Shown: positions 1 to 9,075 of the stretch, in pieces
How positions within the stretch are numbered: the stretch's first letter is position 1
How the letters are laid out: each line of letters opens with the position of its first letter
NCBI GenBank assembly: GCA_008012115.1
Contig: SSEB01000012.1
Span: 62,001 to 126,000, forward strand
Direction of reading: 5' to 3'
From: Nevskiaceae bacterium
Lineage (GTDB): Bacteria > Pseudomonadota > Gammaproteobacteria > Nevskiales > Nevskiaceae
DNA: 64,000 nucleotides
Notes under the pieces: generated by a model
Database searches by the model: none
What the model was told of the DNA's origin: nothing
What the model saw: the letters and a program-made list of their open reading frames with translations, nothing else
Made by a program: the position numbers and the translations under genes

Positions 1-605
1 GGTGTCCGCCACGCCCATGCCAGCGGGATGGCGGAGATGGCGGTGGCCATGCCGGCGAAATAGAGCACGATGCGTGGCGCCGGTTCGGTGTCCGAAATGC
101 GGCGGATGCTGACCATGGCGCAGGCGGCGAGCATGCCGGAGCAGAGGCCGATCAAGCCTGCCGTCGGGTCGATGGCGGCGGTGCCCGGCTTGACGATGAA
201 GCCGATGCCGATCAGCCCGACCAGGGCCGCGGGAAACACCACAAACGGCGGTTTCTCGCCGATCCAGATCCAGGCGATGAAGGGAATGAACAGCGGCGTC
301 GAATAGGTCAACAACATGGCCTCGGCCAGGTGCAGGTGGCCGATGGCATAGAAAAACGTATACATCGCGGCCACGCCAAAGGCCGAGCGCCAGAGGTGCC
401 CGCCAACGCGACGGCTGCGCAGGCTGGCGATGCCCTGGCGCGCCGCCCAGGGCAGCAAGGCCAGCAGGCTGATGGCGCTGCGGAAGAACACCACGATCTC
501 GTTGGGGGCGTGAGCGGCCGCCGCTTTGACGCAGGCGCCGGTGATGGAAAACGCGGCGGCGGCCAGCAGCGCAAAGCGTGCGCCGCGGCGCAGGTCGTTG
601 GACAT
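1..605 (-). CDS. EamA/DMT-family membrane transporter (partial, C-terminus beyond window)
   Basis: Reading the minus strand from an ATG at 605-603 gives at least 201 residues open to the window edge. The protein starts MSNDLRRGARFALLAAAAFS and is almost wholly hydrophobic, with successive membrane helices and the first EamA repeat at about residues 8-140; the glycine-rich segment GLIGIGFIVKPG near residue 140 is typical of drug/metabolite exporters. The second repeat begins and is cut by the edge. Family knowledge: these 10-helix proteins export metabolites or amino acids; the substrate cannot be read from sequence. It is divergent from the gene at 692, with 86 bp between the two starts. Confidence 0.85.
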   Translation of the reverse strand, partial: MSNDLRRGARFALLAAAAFSITGACVKAAAAHAPNEIVVFFRSAISLLALLPWAARQGIASLRSRRVGGHLWRSAFGVAAMYTFFYAIGHLHLAEAMLLTYSTPLFIPFIAWIWIGEKPPFVVFPAALVGLIGIGFIVKPGTAAIDPTAGLIGLCSGMLAACAMVSIRRISDTEPAPRIVLYFAGMATAISAIPLAWAWRT

Positions 606-675
606 AGCGGTGATTGTTTCCAAGATGCGCGCAGCAATCGTGCGGGAGTGCGCAGCCGACGGTGCGGGATACCGG

Positions 676-681
676 TACAAT
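676..681 (+). promoter_or_regulatory. Possible -10 box (TACAAT) of the 692 gene
   Basis: TACAAT sits 10 bases before the ATG at 692 in the 86-bp divergent gap. No good -35 hexamer is visible 17 bases upstream. If used, the transcript would begin almost at the start codon. Weak evidence. Confidence 0.3.
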
Positions 682-691
682 TTTAGAACAT

Positions 692-1384
692 ATGACCATC
701 CATGCATCGCCTTCTAACGCAAGGCTGCCCCTGATGACCCTCGCTTGCAGCCTGTTCAATCTGCTGGTGACGTTGAGCGTGATCTGGGGTTGGACCATCA
801 ACCGGGAAGCGCTGTTTCGCCCCTTGCCGCAGGCGGGCGTGATCGCCCCCATGGTCGCCCTGACCGTCCTGCTGGCGACACTGGCCATGGGCGGCATCGC
901 CCTGGCGCAAACTGCCGAGCGAGGGCGCCTGCTGCGCTATGCGCGGTGGCTGTCGGGCGCCGTGATCGCCATCGCCGTGGTGGCCTTGCTGGAGTATCTG
1001 CAGTCGGGACCGGGCGGGTTGGAGTCGCTGCTGTACTTCGACCGCATCAAGGCGGCGGCGCGGCCGGGGCTGAGCGCGCCGGGGCGGCTCTCTCCGCAGA
1101 CGGCCTGCGCCCTGGTGCTGTTCGGCATGGCGCTGTTCGCGATGAGCCGGCCGCGCGGGCTGAAATCGCGCAGCGGCGGCTGGCTGGCGGCGTTCGGCCT
1201 TGTGGTGCCTGGGCTGGCGCTGATCGGGCACTTCATCAAGGCGCCGGTTTTTTACACGCTGGCCGGGCTCAGCAGCATGGGCACCGGCATGCCGACGGCG
1301 ATCCTGTTGCTGGTGCTCGGCATCGGCACCTTGGCGCTGGCCGATCCACAACCACATCGCCCTGCGAACCCGGCTGGACCCTAG
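692..1384 (+). CDS. Membrane protein resembling an orphan sensor domain
   Basis: 230-residue protein with about six hydrophobic helices and no soluble domain. The middle segment SAPGRLSPQTACALVLFGMA followed by a helix and then a GLSSMGTGMPTAILLLVLG helix resembles the integral-membrane sensor region that precedes PAS, histidine kinase or GGDEF domains in many proteobacterial signalling proteins; this is pattern recognition, not a search. Here the protein ends 13 residues after the last helix, so no output domain follows. The ATG at 692 lacks a clear ribosome site; an in-frame ATG at 734 is the alternative start and would remove only the polar N-terminus. Function unknown. Confidence 0.6.
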   Translation: MTIHASPSNARLPLMTLACSLFNLLVTLSVIWGWTINREALFRPLPQAGVIAPMVALTVLLATLAMGGIALAQTAERGRLLRYARWLSGAVIAIAVVALLEYLQSGPGGLESLLYFDRIKAAARPGLSAPGRLSPQTACALVLFGMALFAMSRPRGLKSRSGGWLAAFGLVVPGLALIGHFIKAPVFYTLAGLSSMGTGMPTAILLLVLGIGTLALADPQPHRPANPAGP

Positions 1385-1454
1385 ACGCCGATTGGCTTGA
1401 AAATGGCGCCGCCGTCCGCATGGTGCCGGCGTTTCCCCCGCTTCGAGACGAGTC

Positions 1455-1772
1455 ATGCCGATTTACGAATATCATTGCCGGGCCTGCGGTCAGGCCTCGG
1501 AAATCCTGCAGAAGATTTCGGAACCCGATGCCAAGAAATGCCCGCTCTGCGGCAAATCCGCGCTGACGCGCCAGGTGTCGGCGGCCGGATTCCGCCTCAA
1601 GGGCGGCGGCTGGTATGAAACCGACTTCAAGTCCGGCAACAAGAAAAACCTGGTGGGCGATGCCGCCGACGCCGGCGGCGACAAGCCTGCGGCGCCCACG
1701 ACGGCGGAGAGCAAACCTGCCGCCAAGCCCAAGGACAAGGGCAAGAAGAAGGCGGCGGCCGCTGCAAAATAA
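1455..1772 (+). CDS. FmdB/CxxC-CxxC zinc ribbon regulatory-type protein
   Basis: 105 residues. The N-terminus MPIYEYHCRACG and a second pair give cysteines at 8, 11, 29 and 32, the four ligands of a small zinc ribbon as in the FmdB/putative regulatory protein family (usually 70-110 residues). The tail from about residue 68 is rich in Ala, Lys and Pro, low complexity and probably disordered. It lies 30 bp before the DUF502 gene, and the pair upstream of aspS is a common gammaproteobacterial arrangement. The biochemical role of this family is poorly known; a regulatory or zinc-binding role is only a family label. Confidence 0.85.
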   Translation: MPIYEYHCRACGQASEILQKISEPDAKKCPLCGKSALTRQVSAAGFRLKGGGWYETDFKSGNKKNLVGDAADAGGDKPAAPTTAESKPAAKPKDKGKKKAAAAAK

Positions 1773-1802
1773 CCGGGCGCTGCGCCCGCGGGGAGAGTGA
1801 TC

Positions 1803-2411
1803 ATGAGCAGTTTGCTGCGCCGCTGGTTTGTCGCCGGACTGTTGATCTGGCTGCCCTTGGCCGTCACGCTGCTGACGATCCGCTTCGTCATCAACCTCCT
1901 CGACACCAGCCTGCTGCTGCTGCCGTCGGTGATACGGCCGGACATCCCGGGTTTCGGCGTGCTGCTCAGCATCGTGCTGGTGCTGGGCACCGGCGCCATT
2001 GCCGCCAACTACCTGGGCAGCCAGGCCCTGGGTTGGGTGGAGCGCGCGGTCGGGCACATTCCGCTGGTGCGTTCGATCTACGGCGGCATGAAGAAGCTGG
2101 CCGAGACGCTGTTCTCGGGCAATTCGGTGGCGTTCAGGCACGCGCTGCTGGTTCGCTATCCGCATGCCGACAGCTGGAGCATCGCTTTCCAGACGGCGGA
2201 CACACCGGCGGAACTGGCGGCGAAATTGAACCAGGATCTGATCACGGTGTTCGTGCCGACCACGCCGAATCCCACATCGGGGTTCCTGCTGCTGGTGCGC
2301 AGGCAGGATGTGGTCTGGCTGGACATGCCGGTCGAGGAGGCGCTGCGGCTGGTGATCTCGCTCGGCGTGGTGACGCCGGACACCGCCAAGACCAAGTTGC
2401 CGCCCGCCTGA
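1803..2411 (+). CDS. DUF502 family integral membrane protein
   Basis: 202 residues from the ATG at 1803, which is preceded by GGGGAGAG at a suitable distance; a GTG at 1797 would add two residues. Two hydrophobic helices (about 8-32 and 55-78) are followed by the family motif region HIPLVRSIYGGMKKL near 88-102 and a soluble domain ending near a GVVTPDTAK segment. This matches DUF502 proteins, which commonly sit next to aspS in gammaproteobacteria. No function is established for the family. A dyad element begins 75 bp downstream and separates it from aspS. Confidence 0.88.
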   Translation: MSSLLRRWFVAGLLIWLPLAVTLLTIRFVINLLDTSLLLLPSVIRPDIPGFGVLLSIVLVLGTGAIAANYLGSQALGWVERAVGHIPLVRSIYGGMKKLAETLFSGNSVAFRHALLVRYPHADSWSIAFQTADTPAELAAKLNQDLITVFVPTTPNPTSGFLLLVRRQDVVWLDMPVEEALRLVISLGVVTPDTAKTKLPPA

Positions 2412-2486
2412 ACCCTCGCGGCGCGTGCGGCGCGTCGGGGGCGCGGGTACACTACGCGTCCGCTGCGTCAGGCTGGGTTTTCACGT

Positions 2487-2596
2487 CACCCGCTGTCCAT
2501 CGGATAGGCGGGTGAATGGTTATTGAATATAGGATGAATTAATTTTCATTTGATATTTAATAACTCGTCCGGGGCCGTTACCGATGAGAGCGGGTG
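2487..2596. repeat. 110-bp AT-rich dyad element, copy 1 of 9
   Basis: Left arm CACCCGCT at 2487-2494 and right arm AGCGGGTG at 2589-2596 are perfect inverted repeats. The inner GTTA starts at 2519 (position 33) and TAAC ends at 2564 (position 33 from the other end), bounding a 46-base AT-rich core. In this copy the inner palindrome is extended (GTTATT.GAATAT against ATATTTAATAAC, 11 of 12 pairs), and ATGAA and TTCAT flank the centre symmetrically. The left flank also folds by itself: TCACCCGC 2486-2493 with GCGGGTGA 2508-2515. It lies between the DUF502 gene and aspS, 41 bp before the aspS start. Confidence 0.85.
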
Positions 2597-2637
2597 GCCC
2601 CATTTTCAGTGTTATTACCGATCAGATAGCGTTCATG

Positions 2638-4449
2638 ATGCGTTCTCATTACTGCGGTCAGGTGACCGAAGCACTTGTCGGCCAGACCGTCACCGTTTGT
2701 GGCTGGGTCCATCGCCGGCGCGATCATGGCGGCGTCATCTTCATCGACCTGCGCGACCGCGAGGGTCTGCTGCAGTGCGTGTTCGACCCGGACACGCAGG
2801 AGGCCTTCGCCGCTGCCGACAAGCTGCGCTCGGAATACGTGGTCAAGATCACCGGCCGCGTGCGCCCGCGTCCGGCCGGCACCGAGAACGCCAACCTCGC
2901 CAGCGGCAAGATCGAAGTGCTGGGCAAGGACATCGAGGTGCTCAACAAGGCCGAGACGCCGCCGTTCCATCCGGACGACGAGACGGTCGGCGAGGAGACG
3001 CGCCTCAAGTACCGCTACATCGACCTGCGCCGTCCGCAGATGCAGAAGAACCTGCGCCTGCGTCACGATGTGGTCAAGCGCATCCGCGACTACATGGACC
3101 TCAACGGTTTCGTCGACGTGGAAACGCCGATCCTGACCCGGGCGACGCCGGAAGGCGCGCGCGATTATCTGGTGCCCAGTCGCACGCACGAAGGCCAGTT
3201 CTTCGCGCTGCCGCAGTCGCCGCAGCTGTTCAAGCAGCTGCTGATGATGTCGGGCCTCGACCGCTACTACCAGATCGCGCGCTGCTTCCGCGACGAGGAC
3301 CTGCGCGCCGACCGCCAGCCGGAATTCACCCAGCTCGACGTCGAGACCTCGTTCCTGACCCAGGACGAGATCATGGCGATCATCGAGGGCCTGGTCGTCG
3401 GCCTGTGGAAGGACGTGCTGGGCGTGGATCTCGGCAAGCTGCCGCACATGAGCTTCGACGAGGCCATGCGCCGCTACGGCTCCGACAAGCCCGACCTGCG
3501 CAACCCGCTGGAACTGGTGGACGTGAAGGACTTGGTCAAGGACGTGGACTTCAAGGTCTTCTCCGGTCCGGCCAACGATCCCAAGGCGCGCGTCACCGCG
3601 CTGCGCGTGCCCGGCGGTGCCGAGAAACTCTCGCGTGGCCAGATCGATGGCTACACCAACTTCGTCAAAAACTACGGCGCCAAGGGCCTGGCCTACATCG
3701 TGGTCAAGGAGTGGGGCACGAAGGGCCGCGACGGCCTGACGTCGCCCATCGTCAAGAACATTCACGACGCCGCGCTCAAGGGCATTTTCGAGCGTGCCGG
3801 CGTGCAGGACGGCGACGTGGTGTTCTTCGGCGCCGACAGTCACAAGGTCGTCAGCGACGCCCTCGGCGCGCTGCGCCTGAAGATCGGCACCGATCTCGGC
3901 CTCACCAGCGAGGGCTGGAAGGCGCTGTGGGTCGTGGACTGGCCGATGTTCGAGTGGGACGACAAGGACGGCCGCTGGGTCTCGCCGCACCATCCGTTCA
4001 CTGCGCCCAAGCAGTTCGACGCGGAAAAAATCCGGAACCATCCGGGCGAAATCGTGTCGCAGGGCTATGACATCGTTCTCAACGGCATCGAGCTCGGCGG
4101 CGGCAGCGTGCGCATTCACCGCCCCGACGTGCAGCAGGCGGTCTTTGACCTGCTCGGCATCGGTGCCGAGGAGCAGCAGGAGAAGTTCGGCTTCCTGCTC
4201 GAGGCGCTCAGTTACGGCGCGCCGCCGCACGGTGGCCTCGCAATCGGCATCGACCGCATGGTCATGCTGATGGCGGGCGGGCAGAGCATCCGCGAGGTGA
4301 TCGCCTTCCCCAAGACGCAGACTGCGGCTTGCCCGCTGACCAACGCGCCTGGCGCGGTGGACGCTAGGCAGTTGCGCGAATTGCACATCAAATCCACGGT
4401 GCCCGTCAGGGACGCCGCCAAGTCGTCAGTGTCCGCGCCCGGTGGGTGA
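2638..4449 (+). CDS. aspS: Aspartate--tRNA(Asp/Asn) ligase
   Basis: 603 residues, normal for the bacterial enzyme. It charges tRNA with aspartate in the cytoplasm. N-terminal OB-fold anticodon domain about 16-105, class II motif 2 [14 protein letters not shown] near 218, bacterial GAD insertion, and motif 3 [12 protein letters not shown] near 530. The start at 2638 gives MRSHYCGQ, the usual N-terminus; an ATG at 2635 and one at 2584 (inside the dyad element) are in frame but not needed. His30 (RRRDHGG) and Gly81 are the residues seen in nondiscriminating enzymes that also charge tRNA-Asn, so a GatCAB amidotransferase would be expected elsewhere. It is separated from yebC-ruvC, its usual neighbours, by 50 kb. 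Confidence 0.97.
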   Translation: MRSHYCGQVTEALVGQTVTVCGWVHRRRDHGGVIFIDLRDREGLLQCVFDPDTQEAFAAADKLRSEYVVKITGRVRPRPAGTENANLASGKIEVLGKDIEVLNKAETPPFHPDDETVGEETRLKYRYIDLRRPQMQKNLRLRHDVVKRIRDYMDLNGFVDVETPILTRATPEGARDYLVPSRTHEGQFFALPQSPQLFKQLLMMSGLDRYYQIARCFRDEDLRADRQPEFTQLDVETSFLTQDEIMAIIEGLVVGLWKDVLGVDLGKLPHMSFDEAMRRYGSDKPDLRNPLELVDVKDLVKDVDFKVFSGPANDPKARVTALRVPGGAEKLSRGQIDGYTNFVKNYGAKGLAYIVVKEWGTKGRDGLTSPIVKNIHDAALKGIFERAGVQDGDVVFFGADSHKVVSDALGALRLKIGTDLGLTSEGWKALWVVDWPMFEWDDKDGRWVSPHHPFTAPKQFDAEKIRNHPGEIVSQGYDIVLNGIELGGGSVRIHRPDVQQAVFDLLGIGAEEQQEKFGFLLEALSYGAPPHGGLAIGIDRMVMLMAGGQSIREVIAFPKTQTAACPLTNAPGAVDARQLRELHIKSTVPVRDAAKSSVSAPGG

Positions 4450-4486
4450 GGCGGCATTGCGAAGCATGAATTTCGGGAGTCGCTGA

Positions 4487-5872
4487 ATGGCAGCACTGTA
4501 CGGTTTGCGCCGGGCTTTGGGCATGATGCCCCTGCTGGTGTGCGTGGCCTGCAACGGGATCGGAACCGGCAACAAGGTCAATCACCTGCAGATGGTGAGC
4601 CTGGTCGGCCTTTCGGCGACACCGCTGCCCTCGGGCGTCCAGGTGCCGGCGTATCAATGCCTGCGTCAGCAGCTTGGGGTCTACGCCATTTTCGACAAGA
4701 ACGGCGGGGGTGATTACACCGAACGCCCGGGCACGCACTGGACCTCATCCAATCCGGACGTCGTTCACGTCAGCGATGGCGAAGATCCCGACCCGACCCA
4801 GCCGGGGCGCGTGTTCCCCAAAGGTGTGATTACGCCGCTGCGCGCCGGCACCGCCGTGATCACGGCTAACTACGTCGGCGTCAGCACCAGCGTCCAGGTC
4901 AACGTGCGGGAGCCGGACAGCATCATTCTTTCCACCTCGCAGTTCGATTCGTCGTCGAATGCGTCGACCGCCGGTGCGCTGAGCATTGCCCCGAATTCCA
5001 GCCAGCAGTACTACGCCTATGCGCGGTTGCGCGACGACAACGATGTCGTGACCGTGCAGGATGTCACGGGCTATGCGCAGTGGAGCATCCCGGACGATCC
5101 TCAAGGCAGCTTTGCCACGATCACCACGCATGGCGCGGGCAGCTCGTCCGGTGGCGGCCTGGTCATCGGCCGGGGTGTGGGTGGCCCCGTGACCATCAAC
5201 GCCAACTTCAGCGCCTGCCCGGGCACGCAGTACGAGAACATCACCGCGAAGCTGGCGGTATCGGGCGTCAGCCAGCTGAGCCTGCAGCACAATCCCTCGA
5301 TCAATCCGGCGGTACCGCTGGTGGTCGGCACCAGCGAGGCTTTCCAGGTCACGGGGACGCTCAACAACGGCGCCACGCAGGATCTGTCGCTGCAATCGAC
5401 GCTTTCCACGATCGGCGGCAATGGCGTGCTCACCATCGGCGGCAATGTCGGGACCGCCCTCGCGCTCGGGTCGACCAATGTGGTTGCCAGCTTCAATGGT
5501 GTCCAGAGTTCGCAGTTGCCGGTGCAGACCCAGAATGCGGTGCTCGGCAACTTCGCGATCGCGACTGGCGACCGCAACCAGAAAATCCCGACACAGGGTT
5601 TCTACAATCATTTCCATGCCCTGGGCACCTTTACGCCGGCAGCCGGCGGCGCGCCGTTCCAGCAGGACCTCACCAACAACGTCACCTGGGCCACCAGCGA
5701 CGCCGCGGCCGTCGTGATCAGCAACGCCGCCGACACCGCAGGGCTGGCGATCTCCCAGAAGTCGGCGCAGGACTGCGTCACCATCGGCGCGGTACTGAAC
5801 ACCGACACAAGCAAGACCGACAGCACCAAGCTGGGGGTCGGTGTGGCGGTATCGCCCGCCACCTGCCCCTGA
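4487..5872 (+). CDS. Putative lipoprotein with Ig-like (BIG2-type) domains
   Basis: 461 residues. A hydrophobic signal segment ends at Cys22 (VCVACNG), a plausible though atypical lipobox because position -3 is Cys. Residues about 85-140 contain WTSSNPDVVHV and the ITPLRAGTAVITANY pattern typical of bacterial Ig-like group 2 repeats, and a further repeat shows ATSDAAAVVISN near 405. Mature protein is Thr/Ser/Asn rich and predicted to sit in the outer membrane or on the surface. Function is unknown. The gene stands alone between aspS and nadA, 37 bp after aspS, and has a paralogue-like partner at 31242. Confidence 0.7.
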   Translation: MAALYGLRRALGMMPLLVCVACNGIGTGNKVNHLQMVSLVGLSATPLPSGVQVPAYQCLRQQLGVYAIFDKNGGGDYTERPGTHWTSSNPDVVHVSDGEDPDPTQPGRVFPKGVITPLRAGTAVITANYVGVSTSVQVNVREPDSIILSTSQFDSSSNASTAGALSIAPNSSQQYYAYARLRDDNDVVTVQDVTGYAQWSIPDDPQGSFATITTHGAGSSSGGGLVIGRGVGGPVTINANFSACPGTQYENITAKLAVSGVSQLSLQHNPSINPAVPLVVGTSEAFQVTGTLNNGATQDLSLQSTLSTIGGNGVLTIGGNVGTALALGSTNVVASFNGVQSSQLPVQTQNAVLGNFAIATGDRNQKIPTQGFYNHFHALGTFTPAAGGAPFQQDLTNNVTWATSDAAAVVISNAADTAGLAISQKSAQDCVTIGAVLNTDTSKTDSTKLGVGVAVSPATCP

Positions 5873-5890
5873 GCGCGGCTCGCCCCGGGC

Positions 5891-5913
5891 CTGCGTCCGC
5901 CGGCCGGACGCAG
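5891..5913 (+). terminator. Hairpin after the Ig-like lipoprotein gene (weak terminator)
   Basis: CTGCGTCCG at 5891-5899 pairs with CGGACGCAG at 5905-5913 around a five-base loop, 18 bp after the stop codon. No T-run follows, so it is at best a weak intrinsic terminator or an mRNA 3-prime end stabiliser. Confidence 0.4.
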
Positions 5914-6037
5914 TCGTATCGGAGGACCTCTGGTCGGCCCGCGGGTTGAAAATGCCCGCGGACCGGACGTAGGGACGCCGTTGCGGTAAAATCTCCCTTC
6001 TTGGAAGGTCCCTCAAGCGACCGTTGCGAGGTGCGAC

Positions 6038-7135
6038 ATGGCCGCCGCTTTGAAAATCGATCAATTCAACCTGCTGGACGATGGCGAATGCGATGCCCGC
6101 ATCGCCGCCGCCAAGGCGCTGTTGGGCAAGCGCCTGGCCATCCTCGGCCACCATTACCAGCGCAATGAAGTGTTCAAGCACGCCGATTTCACCGGCGACT
6201 CGCTGAAACTCTCACGCCTCGCGGCCGGCACCGACGCCGAGTTCATCGTCTTCTGTGGCGTGCATTTCATGGCCGAGGTGGCGGACATCGTCACCGAGGG
6301 CAAGCGCACCGTGATCCTGCCGGACCTCGCGGCCGGTTGCTCGATGGCCGACATGGCCAACCTGGTCAAGGTGAAAAAGTGCTGGGAGGAACTCGCCCAG
6401 GTGCTGGACCCGGATGAGAAGGTCACGCCGGTCACCTACATCAACTCCGCCGCCGACCTGAAGGCGTTCTGCGGCAACCACGGCGGCATCGTCTGCACCT
6501 CGTCGAATGCGCGCGGCGTGCTGGAGTGGTCGTTCTCCCGCCGCGAGAAGGTGCTGTTCTTCCCCGACCAGCACCTGGGCCGCAACACCGGCCTGCGCAT
6601 GGGCATCCCGCTCGAGCAGATGGTGACCTGGGACTTCATGAAGCCGCGCGGCGGCCTCAGCGACGAGCAGATCCGGAACGCCAGGATCATCCTGTGGAAG
6701 GGCTTCTGCTCGGTGCACCAGATGTTCCAGCCGGCGCACATCGACAACTTCCGCAAGCAGCACCCGGACGGCAAGGTGGTGAGCCATCCCGAGAACGCCT
6801 ACGAGGTCTGCCAGAAGTCGGATTACGTCGGTTCCACCGAATACATCCTGCGCACCGTGCGCGCCGCCGCGCCGGGCACGCACTGGCTGGTGGGCACCGA
6901 ACTGAATCTGGTCAACCGTCTCGCCGACGAGATGAAGCCCAAGGGTGTGACGGTGCAGTTCATGTCGCCGACGGTATGCATGTGCTCGACCATGTTCCGC
7001 ACCGACCCGCAGCACCTGGCCTGGGTGCTGGACAACCTCGTCGCCGGTAACGTCGTCAACCAGATCCGCGTGCCTGCGGATGTGTCGCAATCGGCGCGCG
7101 TTGCCTTGGACCGCATGCTGGAAGTGGTCGACTGA
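6038..7135 (+). CDS. nadA: Quinolinate synthase
   Basis: 365 residues. Condenses iminoaspartate with dihydroxyacetone phosphate to quinolinate in de novo NAD synthesis, using an oxygen-sensitive 4Fe-4S cluster. The three-fold repeated alpha/beta folds are recognisable: GHHYQRNEV near 35, [11 protein letters not shown] near 108 (first cluster cysteine), GIVCTSSNA, and the C-terminal [11 protein letters not shown] near 310. The start ATG at 6038 follows GCGAGG. It is followed after 47 bp by glyA; nadB and nadC are not in this window. Confidence 0.97.
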   Translation: MAAALKIDQFNLLDDGECDARIAAAKALLGKRLAILGHHYQRNEVFKHADFTGDSLKLSRLAAGTDAEFIVFCGVHFMAEVADIVTEGKRTVILPDLAAGCSMADMANLVKVKKCWEELAQVLDPDEKVTPVTYINSAADLKAFCGNHGGIVCTSSNARGVLEWSFSRREKVLFFPDQHLGRNTGLRMGIPLEQMVTWDFMKPRGGLSDEQIRNARIILWKGFCSVHQMFQPAHIDNFRKQHPDGKVVSHPENAYEVCQKSDYVGSTEYILRTVRAAAPGTHWLVGTELNLVNRLADEMKPKGVTVQFMSPTVCMCSTMFRTDPQHLAWVLDNLVAGNVVNQIRVPADVSQSARVALDRMLEVVD

Positions 7136-7182
7136 ATTTTTCCGTCCCGCGATTTCGGGACCCTACAAACTGGAAACCTGCC

Positions 7183-8469
7183 ATGTGGACGAACGCCAAG
7201 ACTCTCGCCCAATTCGATCCTGAGCTGAACGCCGCCATCCAGGCCGAGCGTTCGCGTCAGGAGGCGCATATCGAACTGATCGCCTCCGAGAACTATGCCA
7301 GCCCCGCAGTGATGGAAGCGCAGGGCAGCGAACTGACCAACAAGTACGCCGAAGGCTATCCCGGCAAGCGCTACTACGGTGGCTGCGAGTTCGTGGACGT
7401 GGCCGAGCAACTGGCGATCGACCGCCTGAAGAAGCTGTTCGACTGCGACTACGCCAACGTGCAGCCGCACTCCGGCGCCCAGGCCAACGCCGCGGTGTTC
7501 ATCGCGCTGATCAATCCGGGCGACACCGTGATGGGCATGAACCTCGCCCAGGGTGGTCACCTCACGCACGGCCATCCGGCGAACTTCTCCGGCAAGCATT
7601 ACAAAGTCGTGCCCTATGGTCTCGACCCGGTCACCGGCGTGATCAACTACGACGAGATGGAGCGCCTCGCGCTCGAGCACAAGCCGAAGATGCTGATCGG
7701 CGGCTTCTCGGCCTATTCGCGCATCAAGGACTGGAAGCGCATGCGCGAGATCGCCGACAAGGTCGGCGCCTATCTCTGGGTCGACATGGCGCACATTGCC
7801 GGCCTGGTCGCCGCCGGCGAGTATCCGAGCCCGCTGCCGTATGCCCACGTCGTCACCAGCACCACGCACAAGACCCTGCGTGGTCCGCGCGGCGGCATCA
7901 TCCTCAGCAAGGGGCAGACCGAGGAGTTCAACAAGAAGCTCAACTCGGCGGTGTTCCCCGGCATCCAGGGCGGCCCGCTGATGCACGTGATCGCGGCCAA
8001 GGCCGTGGCGTTCAAGGAGGCGCTGGCGCCGGAGTTCAAGACCTACCAGAAGCAGGTCGTGGCCAATGCCCGCGCCATGGCCAAGGTCTTCCTGGATCGC
8101 GGCTACAAGGTCGTCTCCAACGGCACCGACAATCATCTCTTCCTGCTCGACCTGATTGCCAAGAACGTCACCGGCAAGGACGCCGAGGCCGCGCTCGGCC
8201 AGGCCCACATCACGGTCAACAAGAACGCGGTGCCCAACGATCCGAAGTCGGCGTTCGTCACCTCCGGCCTGCGCATCGGCAGCCCGGCCTCGACCACGCG
8301 GGGCTTCGGCGAGAAGGAGATGGCCGAAGTTGCCGGCTGGATCGCTGACATCGTCGATGCGATGAGCGCCGGCAGCGGTGTCGAGGCGGTCATCGCCCGC
8401 GTGCGCGGCCAGGTCGAGCAGCTTTGCGCCCGTTTCCCGGTCTACCAGGCGGCGAAGAAGGCGGCATGA
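7183..8469 (+). CDS. glyA: Serine hydroxymethyltransferase
   Basis: 428 residues. PLP enzyme interconverting serine and glycine with transfer of a one-carbon unit to tetrahydrofolate. Recognisable features are the N-terminal [10 protein letters not shown] motif, the tetrahydrofolate/PLP segment GAQANAAVF, and the PLP-lysine motif [13 protein letters not shown] near residue 230. Together with folD at 36 kb it belongs to cytoplasmic folate metabolism. It is followed by nrdR after 93 bp, a common order in gammaproteobacteria (glyA-nrdR-ribD). Confidence 0.98.
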   Translation: MWTNAKTLAQFDPELNAAIQAERSRQEAHIELIASENYASPAVMEAQGSELTNKYAEGYPGKRYYGGCEFVDVAEQLAIDRLKKLFDCDYANVQPHSGAQANAAVFIALINPGDTVMGMNLAQGGHLTHGHPANFSGKHYKVVPYGLDPVTGVINYDEMERLALEHKPKMLIGGFSAYSRIKDWKRMREIADKVGAYLWVDMAHIAGLVAAGEYPSPLPYAHVVTSTTHKTLRGPRGGIILSKGQTEEFNKKLNSAVFPGIQGGPLMHVIAAKAVAFKEALAPEFKTYQKQVVANARAMAKVFLDRGYKVVSNGTDNHLFLLDLIAKNVTGKDAEAALGQAHITVNKNAVPNDPKSAFVTSGLRIGSPASTTRGFGEKEMAEVAGWIADIVDAMSAGSGVEAVIARVRGQVEQLCARFPVYQAAKKAA

Positions 8470-8562
8470 GCCTGCGCTCGACCTTGAACCATTCCGGCCC
8501 GCAGGCGGGCCGGCGCTCGCAGGGCGGATTGCCACTGGCAATCCGCTAAGGACCCGGCTCAC

Positions 8563-9075
8563 GTGCAATGCCCCTTCTGCAAGGCGCCGGACACGCGGGT
8601 CATTGACTCGCGTCTCGCCGAAGAAGGCGAGCAGGTGCGTCGCCGCCGCGAATGCGAGCGTTGCGGCAATCGCTTCACCACCTTCGAGAAGGCGCAGTTG
8701 CTGATGCCGGGGGTGATCAAGCGCAATGGCGACGTCGCGCCGTTCAAGGAGGAGAAGCTGCGCGGCGGTATCCAGAACGCCTGCTTCAAGCGCCCGGTGA
8801 CCGACGAGCAGATCGATCACGCTGCCGACAGCGTGATGCGCAAGCTGCGGCACAGCGGCGAGCGTGAAATTCCCTCGCGCCAGATCGGCGAGTGGGTGAT
8901 GGAGGAGTTGCGCGACCTCGACCACGTCGCCTACGTGCGTTTTGCCTCGATCTACCGCAAGTTCCAGGACGTCAACGCTTTCCGCGAGGAAATCGACCGC
9001 CTGGAAAAGCTGCCCAGCGCCGAAGTGCGCCGCAGCCAGCTCACCCTGATCGACCCGGATGAACCCGGGGCCTGA
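8563..9075 (+). CDS. nrdR: Transcriptional repressor NrdR of ribonucleotide reductase genes
   Basis: 170 residues with a GTG start (GTG CAA TGC CCC), preceded by TAAGGA. The N-terminal zinc ribbon has Cys3, Cys6, Cys31 and Cys34; the ATP-cone occupies about 49-139. In the family, nucleotide binding to the ATP-cone controls binding to NrdR boxes in front of nrd operons. The 3-prime end overlaps ribD by 17 bases, suggesting translational coupling at the head of the riboflavin operon. Confidence 0.96.
   Translation: MQCPFCKAPDTRVIDSRLAEEGEQVRRRRECERCGNRFTTFEKAQLLMPGVIKRNGDVAPFKEEKLRGGIQNACFKRPVTDEQIDHAADSVMRKLRHSGEREIPSRQIGEWVMEELRDLDHVAYVRFASIYRKFQDVNAFREEIDRLEKLPSAEVRRSQLTLIDPDEPGA

Noticed and set aside
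308..637. Minus-strand 109-codon open frame
   Set aside because: Wrong frame of the EamA transporter gene, which reads from 605 to the window edge.
2584..2637. Longer aspS start at 2584
   Set aside because: This ATG lies inside the dyad element arm; the resulting 18 extra residues are not found in AspRS, whose normal N-terminus MRSHYCGQ begins at 2638.
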